This document shows, in pieces, positions 25,058 through 34,130 of a stretch of 51,345 bases of DNA. Source of the DNA: a virus; the IMG/VR virus record IMGVR_UViG_3300010392_000254, positions 1 to 51,345 of that record. One strand, 5' to 3'. Position 1 is the stretch's first letter, and the number at the start of each line of letters is the position of its first letter. Under the pieces are notes generated by a model, which was given only the letters and a program-made list of their open reading frames with translations, made no database searches and was not told where the DNA came from. A program made the translations under genes and the position numbers.

Positions 25058-26029
25058 TTATTTATAATCAGTATCAGAAACGTTAGCAATAACTAAAGTC
25101 TCTTCACGTTGCTTACCAAAGCCGTAACGACCTGTTAACCAGAATACATCACGTTCTTTAGCTTCTTGACGTTCACCAGTGATACGTGGCTGACGTCTCC
25201 AAGCAGACATTACTGGCTTCTCGTTATCATTGCCAGCTACGAAAGCCATACATGGGATAACAGAAGAACCAGTTGAAGTACCTAGATCAGAAGCTTTAGC
25301 TATTCGTGGTAGACGTGGATTAACGAAGATATCGAATCCAGCGATGTTACGAATAAACTTCATAGACTTAGCAAAACCAGTATTGATAATACCGCTAAAC
25401 TCTGGAGTATTGTAAATAACAGCATCTGAACCAAGAAGGTTGTTCAACGTCATTTCACAGATAGTAGGTACGATAAGTACACGACCTTCTTCTGAAGCAC
25501 CAGCTTCATCCAAAGACCACTTCATTAAGTTAATATCTTCCAAAGTCAACTGACCGTTACCGCCTGTAGCAGCACGACGATGAGCTAAACCATCAAATGC
25601 GTTTGCATCGTTTGCAGTTTGAACTAAGTTAGTGTATGATAAGAAATCAGTTTCCCAAGCCTTACGAAGACCACGGAGTTGAGTTTCAGAGATACGAGCT
25701 ACCATTGAATCAGCAACTGCTTCTGAATCTTCTCTCCAGCTATCTTCAACCGCTGTACCAGCACCTTTAAATTTGGTGATAGCAAGAGTTACAGAACCTG
25801 TAGAAATGTTATCTATTGGTAGATCTGTTTCTGTTGGATCTACATCACGGATTACCGCTTCACCCATAGTTGGGATACGGAATAAGTCGCCTGACTTGTA
25901 TGCTGAAACATTACGAGTAAGACCTTCTGGAAGGTAACCTTGCTCTAATGAAGTGATCAATTCGTTAGAAAGGATCTCAGCGTCAATAGCAACATCCGCG
26001 TTGGTACGATTAAAACCTGCACGAGCCAT
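25058..26029 (-). CDS. Major capsid protein (T7 gp10-like, HK97 fold)
   Basis: 323 residues, close to T7 gp10A (345). The N-terminal segment (VAIDAEILSNELITSLEQ) and the following GDLFRIPTMGEAVIRDVDP are characteristic of podoviral capsid proteins. It is preceded by the scaffold gene and followed by a small structural gene and a terminator. Codons are cleaner and the start (ATG after a purine-rich site) is unambiguous. Confidence 0.9.
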   Translation of the reverse strand: MARAGFNRTNADVAIDAEILSNELITSLEQGYLPEGLTRNVSAYKSGDLFRIPTMGEAVIRDVDPTETDLPIDNISTGSVTLAITKFKGAGTAVEDSWREDSEAVADSMVARISETQLRGLRKAWETDFLSYTNLVQTANDANAFDGLAHRRAATGGNGQLTLEDINLMKWSLDEAGASEEGRVLIVPTICEMTLNNLLGSDAVIYNTPEFSGIINTGFAKSMKFIRNIAGFDIFVNPRLPRIAKASDLGTSTGSSVIPCMAFVAGNDNEKPVMSAWRRQPRITGERQEAKERDVFWLTGRYGFGKQREETLVIANVSDTDYK

Positions 26030-26039
26030 TGTTTTTATC

Positions 26040-26780
26040 CTATTGCATTAATTGTTTACGAATCTCGTCACGTCGTCTATTAAGCTCAGCTGCTGCTTCA
26101 TCACCTACCATCTCTCCTAATCTCTTAGATGGAGTATTGTCTGGCTGGTTCTGTAGCTGTCTGTCAGTGACAGAAGACTGAGTTACTGTAGTTGTACGTG
26201 AAGATTCTTCTTTTGGTAAAAATAGTTTCTTAAACAGTATTGGGTTGCTGCCTGCTAATTGCACAGCATCTTCCGCTGTCATACCGTTTTCACCAGCAAT
26301 CTTTGCAACATGTTCTGGAGCTTTCTCTGCGTAAGCACTGGTCAGTGCCGAGTTAGCCTCGTCAATCCTAGCTGTATAAGCTTTCTCAAGCTCTCTGCTA
26401 GTTAAGTATTGATCCAGATCAGCAGTTGTTAATTGATTGTGGTCTGAAGATGTTACAGTTTTCTCAGATTTAATAGCCTCTAATACTTCATTAGCTAAGT
26501 TCTGTTTCTCTATTACTTCTTCATATTTAGATTTCAGATCTTCGATCGTCGATCTATAATCAGCATTCTCTTGTTCTAATGTACCTATGTGTTTTTGACT
26601 ATGTGAATAAGCATTGAAGATTTCTTCGTCTGTCTTAAATGTTTTAGTCTTGTCACCTTCAGCGTACGTAAAAACTTTAGTTGGCTGAGTTTCCACAGGC
26701 TTATGGTCAGGCTCTGCAGTTTGCGTTTGGGTCACTTGGTCTGTTGTTCCAAATGCGTTTGTTGTTTCTTCTGTGGTCAT
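26040..26780 (-). CDS. Capsid assembly scaffolding protein (T7 gp9-like)
   Basis: 246 residues, acidic, with long heptad helices (NADYRSTIEDLKSKYEEVIE near residues 75-110) and a disordered Thr/Gln-rich N-terminus. The C-terminus is a charged helix with RRRDEIRKQLMQ, as in scaffolds that contact the capsid. It lies between portal and capsid genes exactly as T7 gene 9 does. It is expected to be lost from mature heads. Confidence 0.85.
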   Translation of the reverse strand: MTTEETTNAFGTTDQVTQTQTAEPDHKPVETQPTKVFTYAEGDKTKTFKTDEEIFNAYSHSQKHIGTLEQENADYRSTIEDLKSKYEEVIEKQNLANEVLEAIKSEKTVTSSDHNQLTTADLDQYLTSRELEKAYTARIDEANSALTSAYAEKAPEHVAKIAGENGMTAEDAVQLAGSNPILFKKLFLPKEESSRTTTVTQSSVTDRQLQNQPDNTPSKRLGEMVGDEAAAELNRRRDEIRKQLMQ

Positions 26781-26783
26781 GGT

Positions 26784-27092
26784 CTAACCTATTGGTTCTA
26801 TTAATTTCTCTAAATGCTTGTCAAGTTCAGTAAGAGCTTTTCGATATCCTATCTGATAAGCTTGGCTAAGCGCCCAATTCTCTTTGGTAAGCTGTGAAAC
26901 TTCCTCTGTAGCTGCCTGAGAAGCCGTATGAGCTTCTTTTAGCTGTTCTTGGATGGTATGTACCAACCACTCTGAACTTTCGCTTCTAGCGGCCTTAGAG
27001 AAGGCTTTACGATCATCTGCCTTAACAAAGTTTAAAATAGTTTTCATGTATGTCTCTAATCTTCTATTGTAGTGGTTGGATAGGTGATCCAT
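26784..27092 (-). CDS. Hypothetical coiled-coil protein, 102 aa
   Basis: Starts 29 bases inside the portal gene and ends 4 bases before the scaffold start. The middle (HTIQEQLKEAHTASQAATEE) is a helical coiled coil. An internal ATG at MKTILNFVKADDRKAF (about residue 16) is a possible alternative start that reduces the overlap. Probably a small capsid-assembly accessory; function unknown. Confidence 0.65.
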   Translation of the reverse strand: MDHLSNHYNRRLETYMKTILNFVKADDRKAFSKAARSESSEWLVHTIQEQLKEAHTASQAATEEVSQLTKENWALSQAYQIGYRKALTELDKHLEKLIEPIG

Positions 27093-28866
27093 CTGAAGGT
27101 ATAGCCGATTGTGCTGCTACCTCTTGTCTTGCAGTAGATAGCATCTGTTCAGCTTGCTGTCTTTCCACAATACGGATATAAGGTTCAAAAGCTTGGAAGT
27201 TATCTATATCGAAGGTCTTGTTCAACATCTCAGCAGTCTTCTCAGAAGAGAAGTGTAAAAGTACTTCTGGATCTTGTGCAAGAATTCCCATAAACTGTTG
27301 AGCTTCTTGTAAGAACTTACTTCTTTGTATGAAGTGTCTAGCGCCTACAGGAATAAGCTTTCCGTTGGTAGAGAGATCTTCAGCAGTAATGGTCATAAAT
27401 ACTTGAATCCCTAACTCTTTGTCTTGGAATTCTACTATCTCTCCTGAAGTAAGGTTTCGCTTACCTACCACAAGAAAATCATTCACTATCGGTTCTAAGA
27501 ACTCTTTCTGGAAGGAAAGGATCTTATTGTTGAACATTCTATAAGCTGCAGTTTGTAACTGATTAACTTCAAATGCTGTCTTCTCACCAGGGGTTCTCAT
27601 ACCACCTAACTCTCTGGGAGCTCCAGCGTATACTTCCATTTGGTTCTCCATAGCTTGGAGTCCAAAGTCAGCCTGCAGTATAGATGGGTCTGGTCTACTG
27701 AAATCTATTTTACCTTCACCATTAGATGAGGTATACTCAGTATTCAGCATTCCACCGAATTTATCATACCCTGTGGGTTCCATATCTCCAATAACAACTG
27801 TAGTTGGCATCAAAGACTCATCTAGAACATCTGCAAAGGCATTGTGCATATGGTTCAACATATACTGAATACCTACTAGATTCTCTAGAGGACCCATGCC
27901 CATAAGATTGTCTCTACGACGTCTCCACACTGCATGGTGTATCTTAACATTAGTGGGTTGACTACGAAGAACTATAGATCTATCTATGACAGTGATAACG
28001 TGATCTTTTAAGAACTCATCACCTAGCATCATATCACCATAGAACTCTAGAACCTCTACATAAGGAGATTTTAGATACTGAGATGCAGAGCCCATACCTA
28101 TTGCTTCTACATGGCTGAACTTATTAATATCTTCAGCTTTCATACCACCAGCTGCTATACGCTGCTGTCTAAGAAGTTCTAGAGCCTCTGCTGTATAACC
28201 TAACTCAGGATGGTCTTCTGAATCTCTATGAAGTTCAGCTACTGTCTTAATACTTCTAATGATCTTAGGAGTTCTCTTCCACGAAGGAGCAAAAGGGTTA
28301 AACACTATATCGCGTGGATTAATACGATACAGCTTAGGGCCTCTATATCCTGGTAAGAAAATATCTTCATCATCTGAAGGTTCAGACTCGTTAATGTAGT
28401 CCACAAATGCATATGAGTTCCCTGTGTCTATCCAGTCATCTAGTAACTGCTGTATAACTGTATCAGAATCACCTAACTGCCATTTCTGCTTAACATACTG
28501 TTCAGCTTGTTCTCTCTTCTCGATAGTTACAGCGTCTTGGTCAAAACCTTTATACTGTAGCCAGTCATCAGTAGAGAATAAAGCATCTGCATATTGTGCA
28601 GAGAGAAGGTCTCTAATATTTGTAATCTTAGGGAAATGTGTAGAATGTGACCAACCTTTTCTGTTAGCTTCTTCCGAAGAAAAACCACCAACTGTAGCAT
28701 TAGTTGTTTCACGTGTAGACGTAGCAAAAGAATACTCTTCTACTTCATCCCATCTCTGCCTTATTGGTCTTTGAGCTCCATACCACTCTTCCCACTGATT
28801 AGTGATCGAAGAGGCTGTCTCATCTATCTTGAATAGTTGTTCAAAATCTAAACTTTGAATTCCCAT
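27064..28866 (-). CDS. Head-tail connector (portal) protein, T7 gp8-like
   Basis: 600 residues (T7 gp8 is 536). Family features include the early NQWEEWYGAQRPIRQRWDEV, ITNIRDLLSAQYADALF, the central GMGPLENLVGIQYMLNHMHN and GGMRTPGEKTAFEVNQLQTA, as in podoviral portals. It forms the dodecameric ring for packaging and tail docking. It lies downstream of the terminase genes and upstream of the scaffold. Confidence 0.92.
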   Translation of the reverse strand: MGIQSLDFEQLFKIDETASSITNQWEEWYGAQRPIRQRWDEVEEYSFATSTRETTNATVGGFSSEEANRKGWSHSTHFPKITNIRDLLSAQYADALFSTDDWLQYKGFDQDAVTIEKREQAEQYVKQKWQLGDSDTVIQQLLDDWIDTGNSYAFVDYINESEPSDDEDIFLPGYRGPKLYRINPRDIVFNPFAPSWKRTPKIIRSIKTVAELHRDSEDHPELGYTAEALELLRQQRIAAGGMKAEDINKFSHVEAIGMGSASQYLKSPYVEVLEFYGDMMLGDEFLKDHVITVIDRSIVLRSQPTNVKIHHAVWRRRRDNLMGMGPLENLVGIQYMLNHMHNAFADVLDESLMPTTVVIGDMEPTGYDKFGGMLNTEYTSSNGEGKIDFSRPDPSILQADFGLQAMENQMEVYAGAPRELGGMRTPGEKTAFEVNQLQTAAYRMFNNKILSFQKEFLEPIVNDFLVVGKRNLTSGEIVEFQDKELGIQVFMTITAEDLSTNGKLIPVGARHFIQRSKFLQEAQQFMGILAQDPEVLLHFSSEKTAEMLNKTFDIDNFQAFEPYIRIVERQQAEQMLSTARQEVAAQSAIPSDGSPIQPLQ

Positions 28867-28868
28867 GA

Positions 28869-29069
28869 TTATTCCTGAATATATTCTTTCTTAGTAACAC
28901 GTTTCGTAGTCTTGAAAGTGTCATTAGCATTGCTAAACTCAGTTAGCTTATAAGAATGCGAAACTTTATCATAATAAAAAAGTCTTAGTGCAAATCTTAA
29001 CTTAAATTTTCTAAAGGTATAGTCAAACTTTACTTTAAACTTACCTAATCTTCTTAGTTTCTTGAACAT
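28869..29069 (-). CDS. Small basic protein, 66 aa
   Basis: Very Lys/Arg/Phe-rich N-terminus (FKKLRRLGKFKVKF, then RKFKLRFALRLFYYDK), alternating basic and aromatic residues, with a polar C-terminus. It overlaps the terminase stop by one base and ends two bases before the portal start. A nucleic-acid or membrane-surface binding role is possible. No family recognised. Confidence 0.62.
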   Translation of the reverse strand: MFKKLRRLGKFKVKFDYTFRKFKLRFALRLFYYDKVSHSYKLTEFSNANDTFKTTKRVTKKEYIQE

Positions 29070-30649
29070 TAGAATACTCTTCCTCCAAACCTTGGATGCA
29101 TAGAGAGTTTCCGGACTTTATTATCAAAAGAGTTCTTTCTACCAGGAGAGTAAGATATCTCTAGAGCTCCACACACAGCATCTGCTAAATCATCGTGTGG
29201 TGGTCTTTCTAGCATAACTTCCTCTTCAAGTATCTGAAACAAACCGCCTTTACGTAACCACATACTTTGGTTCTGGAAGCGTGCTTCTAAGAGAGCTGCG
29301 TGTCTTTCTTGTTTCTTAAGATCATGCGACGTAGACGCCTTAGGATCCACAATAAGAGAATCACCATTCTGTCTAACTAACCTCTTAATCTCTTCAGCTA
29401 TAATCTTACCAGCTGAGTTAGATTCAACTCTAAGTTTCTTGAACCCCCACTTCCTGTGAAGATCTATGACTGCATTGTAATATTTAGAGTATTCAGTACC
29501 ACGTACTTTGAATCTTTCTAAATCTAATACATATACATATCCTTCGAAGTCCACACCTATAACCGCTATTGCTGTATAGTCAGATCGGGATCCATCAGTC
29601 CAGGCCATATCCATGCCTGCAAATATATTAAGCTTCCTTTCTTTATAAAACCAAGACCAATCGTCGGTGCTTAGATGCTTAGCATCATAATAAAGGATAC
29701 TGTCTCTTGTAATTCTATGAGAATCTGGGTCATTCGGATCGTTATAGTACTGGGCATAAAACTGTGCATGTTCTCCATTAGAGAAATATGAAGCTCTTTT
29801 ACTTGCCCATACATTAGGATCAAAACCTTCCCAACGTCTCGTTTCAGGGTGTTGGCCTCTTGGCCATAGGAAATTCCCTGTTCCATCACCTCTATCTTCA
29901 ATTACATATTCTTTTACATCCCATTGCTCTCTTTCCCCTTCGAAGACACCTGTAGCGTCATCATATAGTGGAACTGTAGCTTCTTTCATGTAACGATATG
30001 CATCATCTGGGTGATACCTTGTACCTACTGCTTTAACCTGACCTGCTGGATTAAGGATAGAAGCAAACTGAGAAATAGCTCTCTTTACTTCTGATCTACC
30101 AATCTCTGAGTAGGCATATCTTGGTACAACAACATCATCATATATCAGATGAGAACAGTGAAGGCCTATAGCATTAGCACCTACTGTCTTGATGATCAAG
30201 GAGTGATCTCGTATACCCATCCTTTTACGGAGTGGGTGATCTACGTTAATACAGTCTGAAGTCCACTTAGACCTCTTCCCTTCTTCAGGATTAACCATAT
30301 TAGGCCATAGAAGAGTATATTCATCACTAGTGAACATACCTTTAATACTGTTCATCTGGGCTTTAGCCAGATCTTCACCAGCTGATAGATAAACTATAGT
30401 GGTGGTAGGGTCACGAGTTAACTGCCAACAGCAATAACCGGCAACAATGTGAGACTTAAGATGAGCCCGAGGCATAAGCAATAACTGATGATCACTACAG
30501 TCTTCACTGCCAAACCACCTACAAACTTCTTCATGTATATCTCCATATATGTAGTGTGGATTAACGAACCTCATAAACTCCCAGAAGTCGTTCTCACACC
30601 TTTCTCTCATACTGTCTAGGTCACTAGCTGTGATCTTTATCTTGGCCAT
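29069..30649 (-). CDS. Terminase large subunit (T7 gp19-like)
   Basis: ATPase-nuclease of the packaging motor, 526 residues. The ATPase domain has the deviant Walker A LMPRAHLKSH (about residues 58-67) and Walker B LIYDD (168-172). The nuclease domain has GMDMAWTDGSRSDYTA with the first acidic residues and ends with ERPPHDDLADAVCGAL, the final metal-binding Asp pair. It overlaps the spanin-like gene by 26 bases and lies downstream of TerS, as in T7. Confidence 0.94.
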   Translation of the reverse strand: MAKIKITASDLDSMRERCENDFWEFMRFVNPHYIYGDIHEEVCRWFGSEDCSDHQLLLMPRAHLKSHIVAGYCCWQLTRDPTTTIVYLSAGEDLAKAQMNSIKGMFTSDEYTLLWPNMVNPEEGKRSKWTSDCINVDHPLRKRMGIRDHSLIIKTVGANAIGLHCSHLIYDDVVVPRYAYSEIGRSEVKRAISQFASILNPAGQVKAVGTRYHPDDAYRYMKEATVPLYDDATGVFEGEREQWDVKEYVIEDRGDGTGNFLWPRGQHPETRRWEGFDPNVWASKRASYFSNGEHAQFYAQYYNDPNDPDSHRITRDSILYYDAKHLSTDDWSWFYKERKLNIFAGMDMAWTDGSRSDYTAIAVIGVDFEGYVYVLDLERFKVRGTEYSKYYNAVIDLHRKWGFKKLRVESNSAGKIIAEEIKRLVRQNGDSLIVDPKASTSHDLKKQERHAALLEARFQNQSMWLRKGGLFQILEEEVMLERPPHDDLADAVCGALEISYSPGRKNSFDNKVRKLSMHPRFGGRVF

Positions 30650-30911
30650 CGCGTCTTCCTAACTCCCTAGCTATTAACAACTCTAATTCACGAAACTGTG
30701 TACTTAAATCTTCAACACCTTTTCGAGTATGTTGTACATCATTTTTTATAGGATCTATATAAAGACCGATCATTTTCTCTACTTCGTCTTTCAGAAGTAC
30801 ATCTCTTTCCACACCGTTTAGCTCCTTTCTTATTGCAGATTGGCCATTAAACAACATTCCAAGAGGTATTGCCAAAAGTGTAATCAAAGCACCTATGGAT
30901 AATATATCCAT
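30624..30911 (-). CDS. Putative inner-membrane spanin (Rz-like) or holin-like protein, 95 aa
   Basis: A single N-terminal membrane segment (LSIGALITLLAIPLGMLF, residues 4-21) is followed by a charged coiled coil to the end. That topology fits an i-spanin with a periplasmic helix. In T7, the Rz homologue (gene 18.5) lies between TerS and TerL, exactly as here. I could not find an embedded out-of-frame lipoprotein partner. A class II or III holin remains possible. Confidence 0.6.
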   Translation of the reverse strand: MDILSIGALITLLAIPLGMLFNGQSAIRKELNGVERDVLLKDEVEKMIGLYIDPIKNDVQHTRKGVEDLSTQFRELELLIARELGRRDGQDKDHS

Positions 30912-30913
30912 GA

Positions 30914-31417
30914 TTAGGTCCTCTTCTTACTATTAAAACTGACAATGTGGTTTTGTAAATGTTCTGGGATAGCCTGTGTTTCTTCTTTCTTCTTCTTAGG
31001 TCTACCTTTCGAATTTCTATCTTCTGAGTAAGCTAGGAGAGCTCTAGCAGCCGAAGTATCGTCATTTTTAGTCTTTTCAATTAACGTCTTCTTAGCTGTT
31101 GATGCATCTCTTCGCTTAATATCTTCTCTCCATGACTTTAAGCCACGGTGTACTCCATCACGTCCTTCCATAAACCACTTAAGACCACAAAGCTTTTCCC
31201 AATGAGCCATAGAACCTAGAAGTTTCATAGCTGCTTCATACTCATCTGTACTTTCCATATAGATTTTATATGCAGATGGAAGACCCATATACTCAAATTC
31301 TTTGAGAGTATAGAATGGTTTATACTTCTTAGCCATGTTTCCATGAAGAGTTTCATAGAATAGTGACTCTGTTTTCATAATACCATTAGAGCTTCTCATC
31401 TCTTCGTAGTTTATCAT
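30914..31417 (-). CDS. Terminase small subunit-like (DNA maturase A)
   Basis: 167 residues, helical, with a Lys-rich tail (KGRPKKKKEE). The core (KPFYTLKEFEYMGLPSAYKI, then KSWREDIKRRDASTAKKTL) matches the pattern of TerS-type maturase proteins of T7-like phages. It precedes the spanin-like and TerL genes in the T7 order 18, 18.5, 19. An internal ATG (MKTESLFYE, residue 14) could be the real start. Confidence 0.72.
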   Translation of the reverse strand: MINYEEMRSSNGIMKTESLFYETLHGNMAKKYKPFYTLKEFEYMGLPSAYKIYMESTDEYEAAMKLLGSMAHWEKLCGLKWFMEGRDGVHRGLKSWREDIKRRDASTAKKTLIEKTKNDDTSAARALLAYSEDRNSKGRPKKKKEETQAIPEHLQNHIVSFNSKKRT

Positions 31418-31420
31418 CTC

Positions 31421-31870
31421 TTACTTCCCTCTTCTTATTGATGGTACATCTGACCACACAACATTATCAGGGTTAGCAAAAGTCTGTGGTATATCTCTTA
31501 ACTCATTACGATAAGCTATAACTTGTTGTCTCTGTGGAATAGATAAACCAGCATCATCCAGTAACATCCAGTCAGTGTTTTCAAGCTTAGCATTTCGCAA
31601 GCGTCTTATATCTTTCCACTTCTCTTCAGAAGACCTGTTGTCAGTACTTCTTAAGATTTTTTGATCATCGTAGGCTGTAAGTAAATGTTCGAAATCCTTT
31701 AAACTTTTTATCTCTTCATTCTCACGAAGAGAGTCTTCATATTCAATCTCACCACTAGTACCATCCCAGTGTATAGCCCATACACCTTCTGGCCACACGG
31801 CATCATCTACAAACAACCACTGATCATCTACAGCCATTATCTTGTCTTGAATTACTGCATCAAACTTCAT
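31421..31870 (-). CDS. Tail fibre assembly chaperone-like protein, 149 aa
   Basis: The C-terminal region (RNAKLENTDWMLLDDAGLS, then QQVIAYRNELRDIPQTF and NPDNVVWSDVP) is the signature of the phage tail-assembly chaperone family, in which the last 60 residues recur next to tail fibre genes of many phages. The N-terminal part (DDQWLFVDDAVWPEGVWAIH) also recurs in that family. It directly follows the collar/His-rich fibre gene, its likely client. Confidence 0.82.
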   Translation of the reverse strand: MKFDAVIQDKIMAVDDQWLFVDDAVWPEGVWAIHWDGTSGEIEYEDSLRENEEIKSLKDFEHLLTAYDDQKILRSTDNRSSEEKWKDIRRLRNAKLENTDWMLLDDAGLSIPQRQQVIAYRNELRDIPQTFANPDNVVWSDVPSIRRGK

Positions 31871-31871
31871 C

Positions 31872-33077
31872 TTAAGCTGTCCTCATTATAAAGGCTAATG
31901 CCCAGTATGGTGGAGTGTAGGTGTGTGTATGTGTTCCTGGATCATCTGTACTGTGGGTATGTGCACCCTGACTGTCTGTACTGTGGGTGTGTGCACCACC
32001 AGAAGCAACTGTAGGAGTACTGTGGGTATGTGAACCTGCTGACCCACTGGAGCCTGTATGGTTGTGGCTAGCACCACCACCAGTACTATTACTCGTGAAA
32101 GTATTTGGAGTGTTATCGGTTGCTGTACTTGCGTTTAAAACATTAGGCGAAGAAGCAACAACAGTGTCTAGAATATTGACATCGTGTGTGTGTGATGGCA
32201 TCTGACTTTCAGTCAGAGTATGGTTATTTACTGTAACTGTATGGCTATGTGAACCACCAGAACCTGTAGTACCACCAGAGTGTGTATGTGAACCACCAGA
32301 TTGTGCTGTATGTGTATGTGCACCGTTGCTAGCTGCTGTATGTGTATGTGCACCACCACCATCAGTAACCAAAGCACCACTGTTGTCATCAACAGAGTAC
32401 GTAGTACCAGCACCTACCACAAACCTATCTCGTAGATCTGGAGTACCACCTGTACCATCACAGAGAGCCCAGTTAGTAGGTATAGACCCTATAGACCCTG
32501 ACCACATACAAATGATGCCAACAGGTACTGGATAGTCCCAGTCATCTACTGTACCATCTGTTGTCAGAACTTGTCCACCAGTGTGACCTGTTTGACTAGG
32601 AACACCTTCTAGAGCTCCAGCACTAGCTGCTGCCTTAGCAGCCCAGTGTAATGCACTATACTGGTTAGGACCAGTCTCAACTGGAGTATCTTCTACTTCT
32701 TCAGCCCACTGTGCAGCTTTAGCTTCACTAGCTGCTGCATTAGTCTCTGAAGTACCTGCATTAGTCTCACTTACTGCTGCTGCTGCTTCACTAGCTGCTG
32801 CTGCTACAGCTGACGCCTCTGCTGCTGAAGACTGATCTACAGCTGCTACTGAATCCACATAAGACTTAGTAACTGCATCTGTAGGTTGAGTTCCAGTACC
32901 TACATTAGTTATCTTGTTAGTACCCATATCAAGGACAACTTCCATAGCATTATCTGTAGAAGCTGTTCTATCTAAAGCTTTGTCCATAGCTGCTTCTATA
33001 AGTACATTGTTATTATTATAAGCAATGTTACTTAAGAACTCAGATACGACATCTGTTAATGTAAGCTGTACACCCAT
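31872..33077 (-). CDS. Tail fibre with collar domain and ten HxH motifs, 401 aa
   Basis: N-terminal attachment part, an Ala/Ser/Glu-rich coiled coil (residues 75-135) and then a tail-collar domain with the signature VPVGIICMWSGSIGSIPTNW and DLRDRFVVGAG. The final 170 residues hold ten HxH motifs spaced by Gly/Ser (GAHTHT, GSHSHT, PSHTHD and similar), ending TYTPPYWALAFIMRTA. In T4 gp37 and related fibres such histidines line up in a trimer and coordinate iron. Ten is a high number. The chaperone gene follows. Confidence 0.85.
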   Translation of the reverse strand: MGVQLTLTDVVSEFLSNIAYNNNNVLIEAAMDKALDRTASTDNAMEVVLDMGTNKITNVGTGTQPTDAVTKSYVDSVAAVDQSSAAEASAVAAAASEAAAAVSETNAGTSETNAAASEAKAAQWAEEVEDTPVETGPNQYSALHWAAKAAASAGALEGVPSQTGHTGGQVLTTDGTVDDWDYPVPVGIICMWSGSIGSIPTNWALCDGTGGTPDLRDRFVVGAGTTYSVDDNSGALVTDGGGAHTHTAASNGAHTHTAQSGGSHTHSGGTTGSGGSHSHTVTVNNHTLTESQMPSHTHDVNILDTVVASSPNVLNASTATDNTPNTFTSNSTGGGASHNHTGSSGSAGSHTHSTPTVASGGAHTHSTDSQGAHTHSTDDPGTHTHTYTPPYWALAFIMRTA

Positions 33078-33092
33078 TACAAGGATCTCTTA

Positions 33093-33290
33093 TTAAGCTA
33101 AGGCTTTCTTCAATTCTTCTAAGATCTCATCATCGAACTTAGTCTTAGTATTCTTAACTAAATGTTCACCAACATGGATAATAACTTTAGTTAGAACTTT
33201 TTTCATAAATGACTGTGTCAATGCTTTAGCAAAGATAGACAGTAACATGTTAGGTATAGATGCAACCATACCTGCTATAATTGGTATCAT
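33093..33290 (-). CDS. Small hydrophobic protein, holin-like candidate, 65 aa
   Basis: Opens with a hydrophobic segment (PIIAGMVASIPNMLLSIFA) and continues with an amphipathic stretch and an acidic/basic tail (DDEILEELKKALA). Its start overlaps the upstream stop (ATGA). The place, beside the fibre genes and near TerS and TerL, corresponds to T7 gene 17.5 (holin). The weak, short segment makes this tentative. Confidence 0.5.
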   Translation of the reverse strand: MIPIIAGMVASIPNMLLSIFAKALTQSFMKKVLTKVIIHVGEHLVKNTKTKFDDEILEELKKALA

Positions 33291-33433
33291 AAGTATTTCT
33301 CTTTATCGTTTTCATCAATGTCATCATCATCGCACATATCTTCGTCTTCATAACCACCAAACTTCTTAATGAAGAACTGACCGATAAGGCTTATAGATAA
33401 CATAAATATTAAGAATATTAAAAGGTTAGACAT
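33287..33433 (-). CDS. 48-residue membrane protein with acidic tail
   Basis: One strong membrane segment (LLIFLIFMLSISLIGQFF, residues 4-21), a basic KK, then a very acidic tail (YEDEDMCDDDDIDENDKEK). The stop overlaps the next gene (ATGA) and the start touches the previous stop. Small one-span proteins in this place often act in lysis, as a holin or antiholin partner, but no family is recognised. Confidence 0.62.
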   Translation of the reverse strand: MSNLLIFLIFMLSISLIGQFFIKKFGGYEDEDMCDDDDIDENDKEKYL

Positions 33434-33615
33434 TATTCGAATACCTTCTTACCGTGTTCTAGAAGATATTCAGTATCTATTTCCTGAGCCTTCTGTAATT
33501 TATAGTTAGCCGTCTGAACCAGTGTCCAGCCATCCATATCTCTCCAGTCTACTCCAATATCATCAAGATAAGCTATTGCCTCTTTACACCCATCACCAGT
33601 GTATTCAAACATCAT
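33433..33615 (-). CDS. Hypothetical protein, 60 aa
   Basis: Short acidic globular protein (FEYTGDGCKEAIAYLDDIGV, then DWRDMDGWTLVQTANYKLQK). It overlaps the HNH-like gene end by 4 bases and the following gene by one base. No motif recognised. It belongs to the run of small genes at the front of the late operon. Confidence 0.6.
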   Translation of the reverse strand: MMFEYTGDGCKEAIAYLDDIGVDWRDMDGWTLVQTANYKLQKAQEIDTEYLLEHGKKVFE

Positions 33616-33923
33616 CTCTTCCCCTTTCTTCCACCGGCTGCCTTCCCTTTCCGATTACCCGACTTACCACCAGCAGACCTATTAGCAGAAACAGAACGAA
33701 CCCGAAGATTAGACTTAGAGTTAGATCCACCACTTTTAAGAGACTTCTTGTGATCCACGTCTTTACCTTTGACAGCTGCTTTCCCACGAGTCTTCTCCAC
33801 TTTACGTCTTGCACGATGCCTAGTAGCATCTCCAGACTTAGAACCTTGTCCAGTCTCACCACGCTTCTTAGCAGTCTTGTTCTCTTGCTTATAGTCTCTC
33901 TTATAGTTGGGGGAACTAGGCAT
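33612..33923 (-). CDS. Small HNH-like basic protein, 103 aa
   Basis: Extremely Lys/Arg/Gly-rich. The core (DVDHKKSLKSGG, then NSKSNLRVRSV and ANRSAGGK) follows the HNH nuclease layout D-H, G-G, N-L, N-R-S-x-x-K, but lacks the zinc cysteines. HNH endonucleases near the terminase aid DNA cleavage in some packaging systems. This protein may be such a nuclease or only a DNA-binding relative. Front of the late arm. Confidence 0.62.
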   Translation of the reverse strand: MPSSPNYKRDYKQENKTAKKRGETGQGSKSGDATRHRARRKVEKTRGKAAVKGKDVDHKKSLKSGGSNSKSNLRVRSVSANRSAGGKSGNRKGKAAGGRKGKR

Positions 33924-33937
33924 GATCTCTTATTCTC

Positions 33938-34126
33938 TTACTGTTGATTTAACAGAGCCAACATCTCTATCAACTCTTTCTTTGTTATAGGTAACATAGT
34001 CTCTGGTTGTCGTAGACTCTGTACAATAATACGATCATCTATCGTACCATCTAAAAATTCTTTTCTACCCCAGTATTCATTCTTAGTGAAATAAATACCA
34101 GACTTACTTTCTAAAAACTTAGGCAT
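33938..34126 (-). CDS. Hypothetical protein, 62 aa
   Basis: I place the start at the ATG at 34126 (PKFLESKSGIYF) because AAGGAAG lies 8 bases before it; the longer frame has no site. It is a mixed charged protein, ending with a helical segment (ITKKELIEMLALLNQQ). Overlaps nothing of importance and is followed by the HNH-like gene. Function unknown. Confidence 0.6.
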   Translation of the reverse strand: MPKFLESKSGIYFTKNEYWGRKEFLDGTIDDRIIVQSLRQPETMLPITKKELIEMLALLNQQ

Positions 34127-34130
34127 ACAA

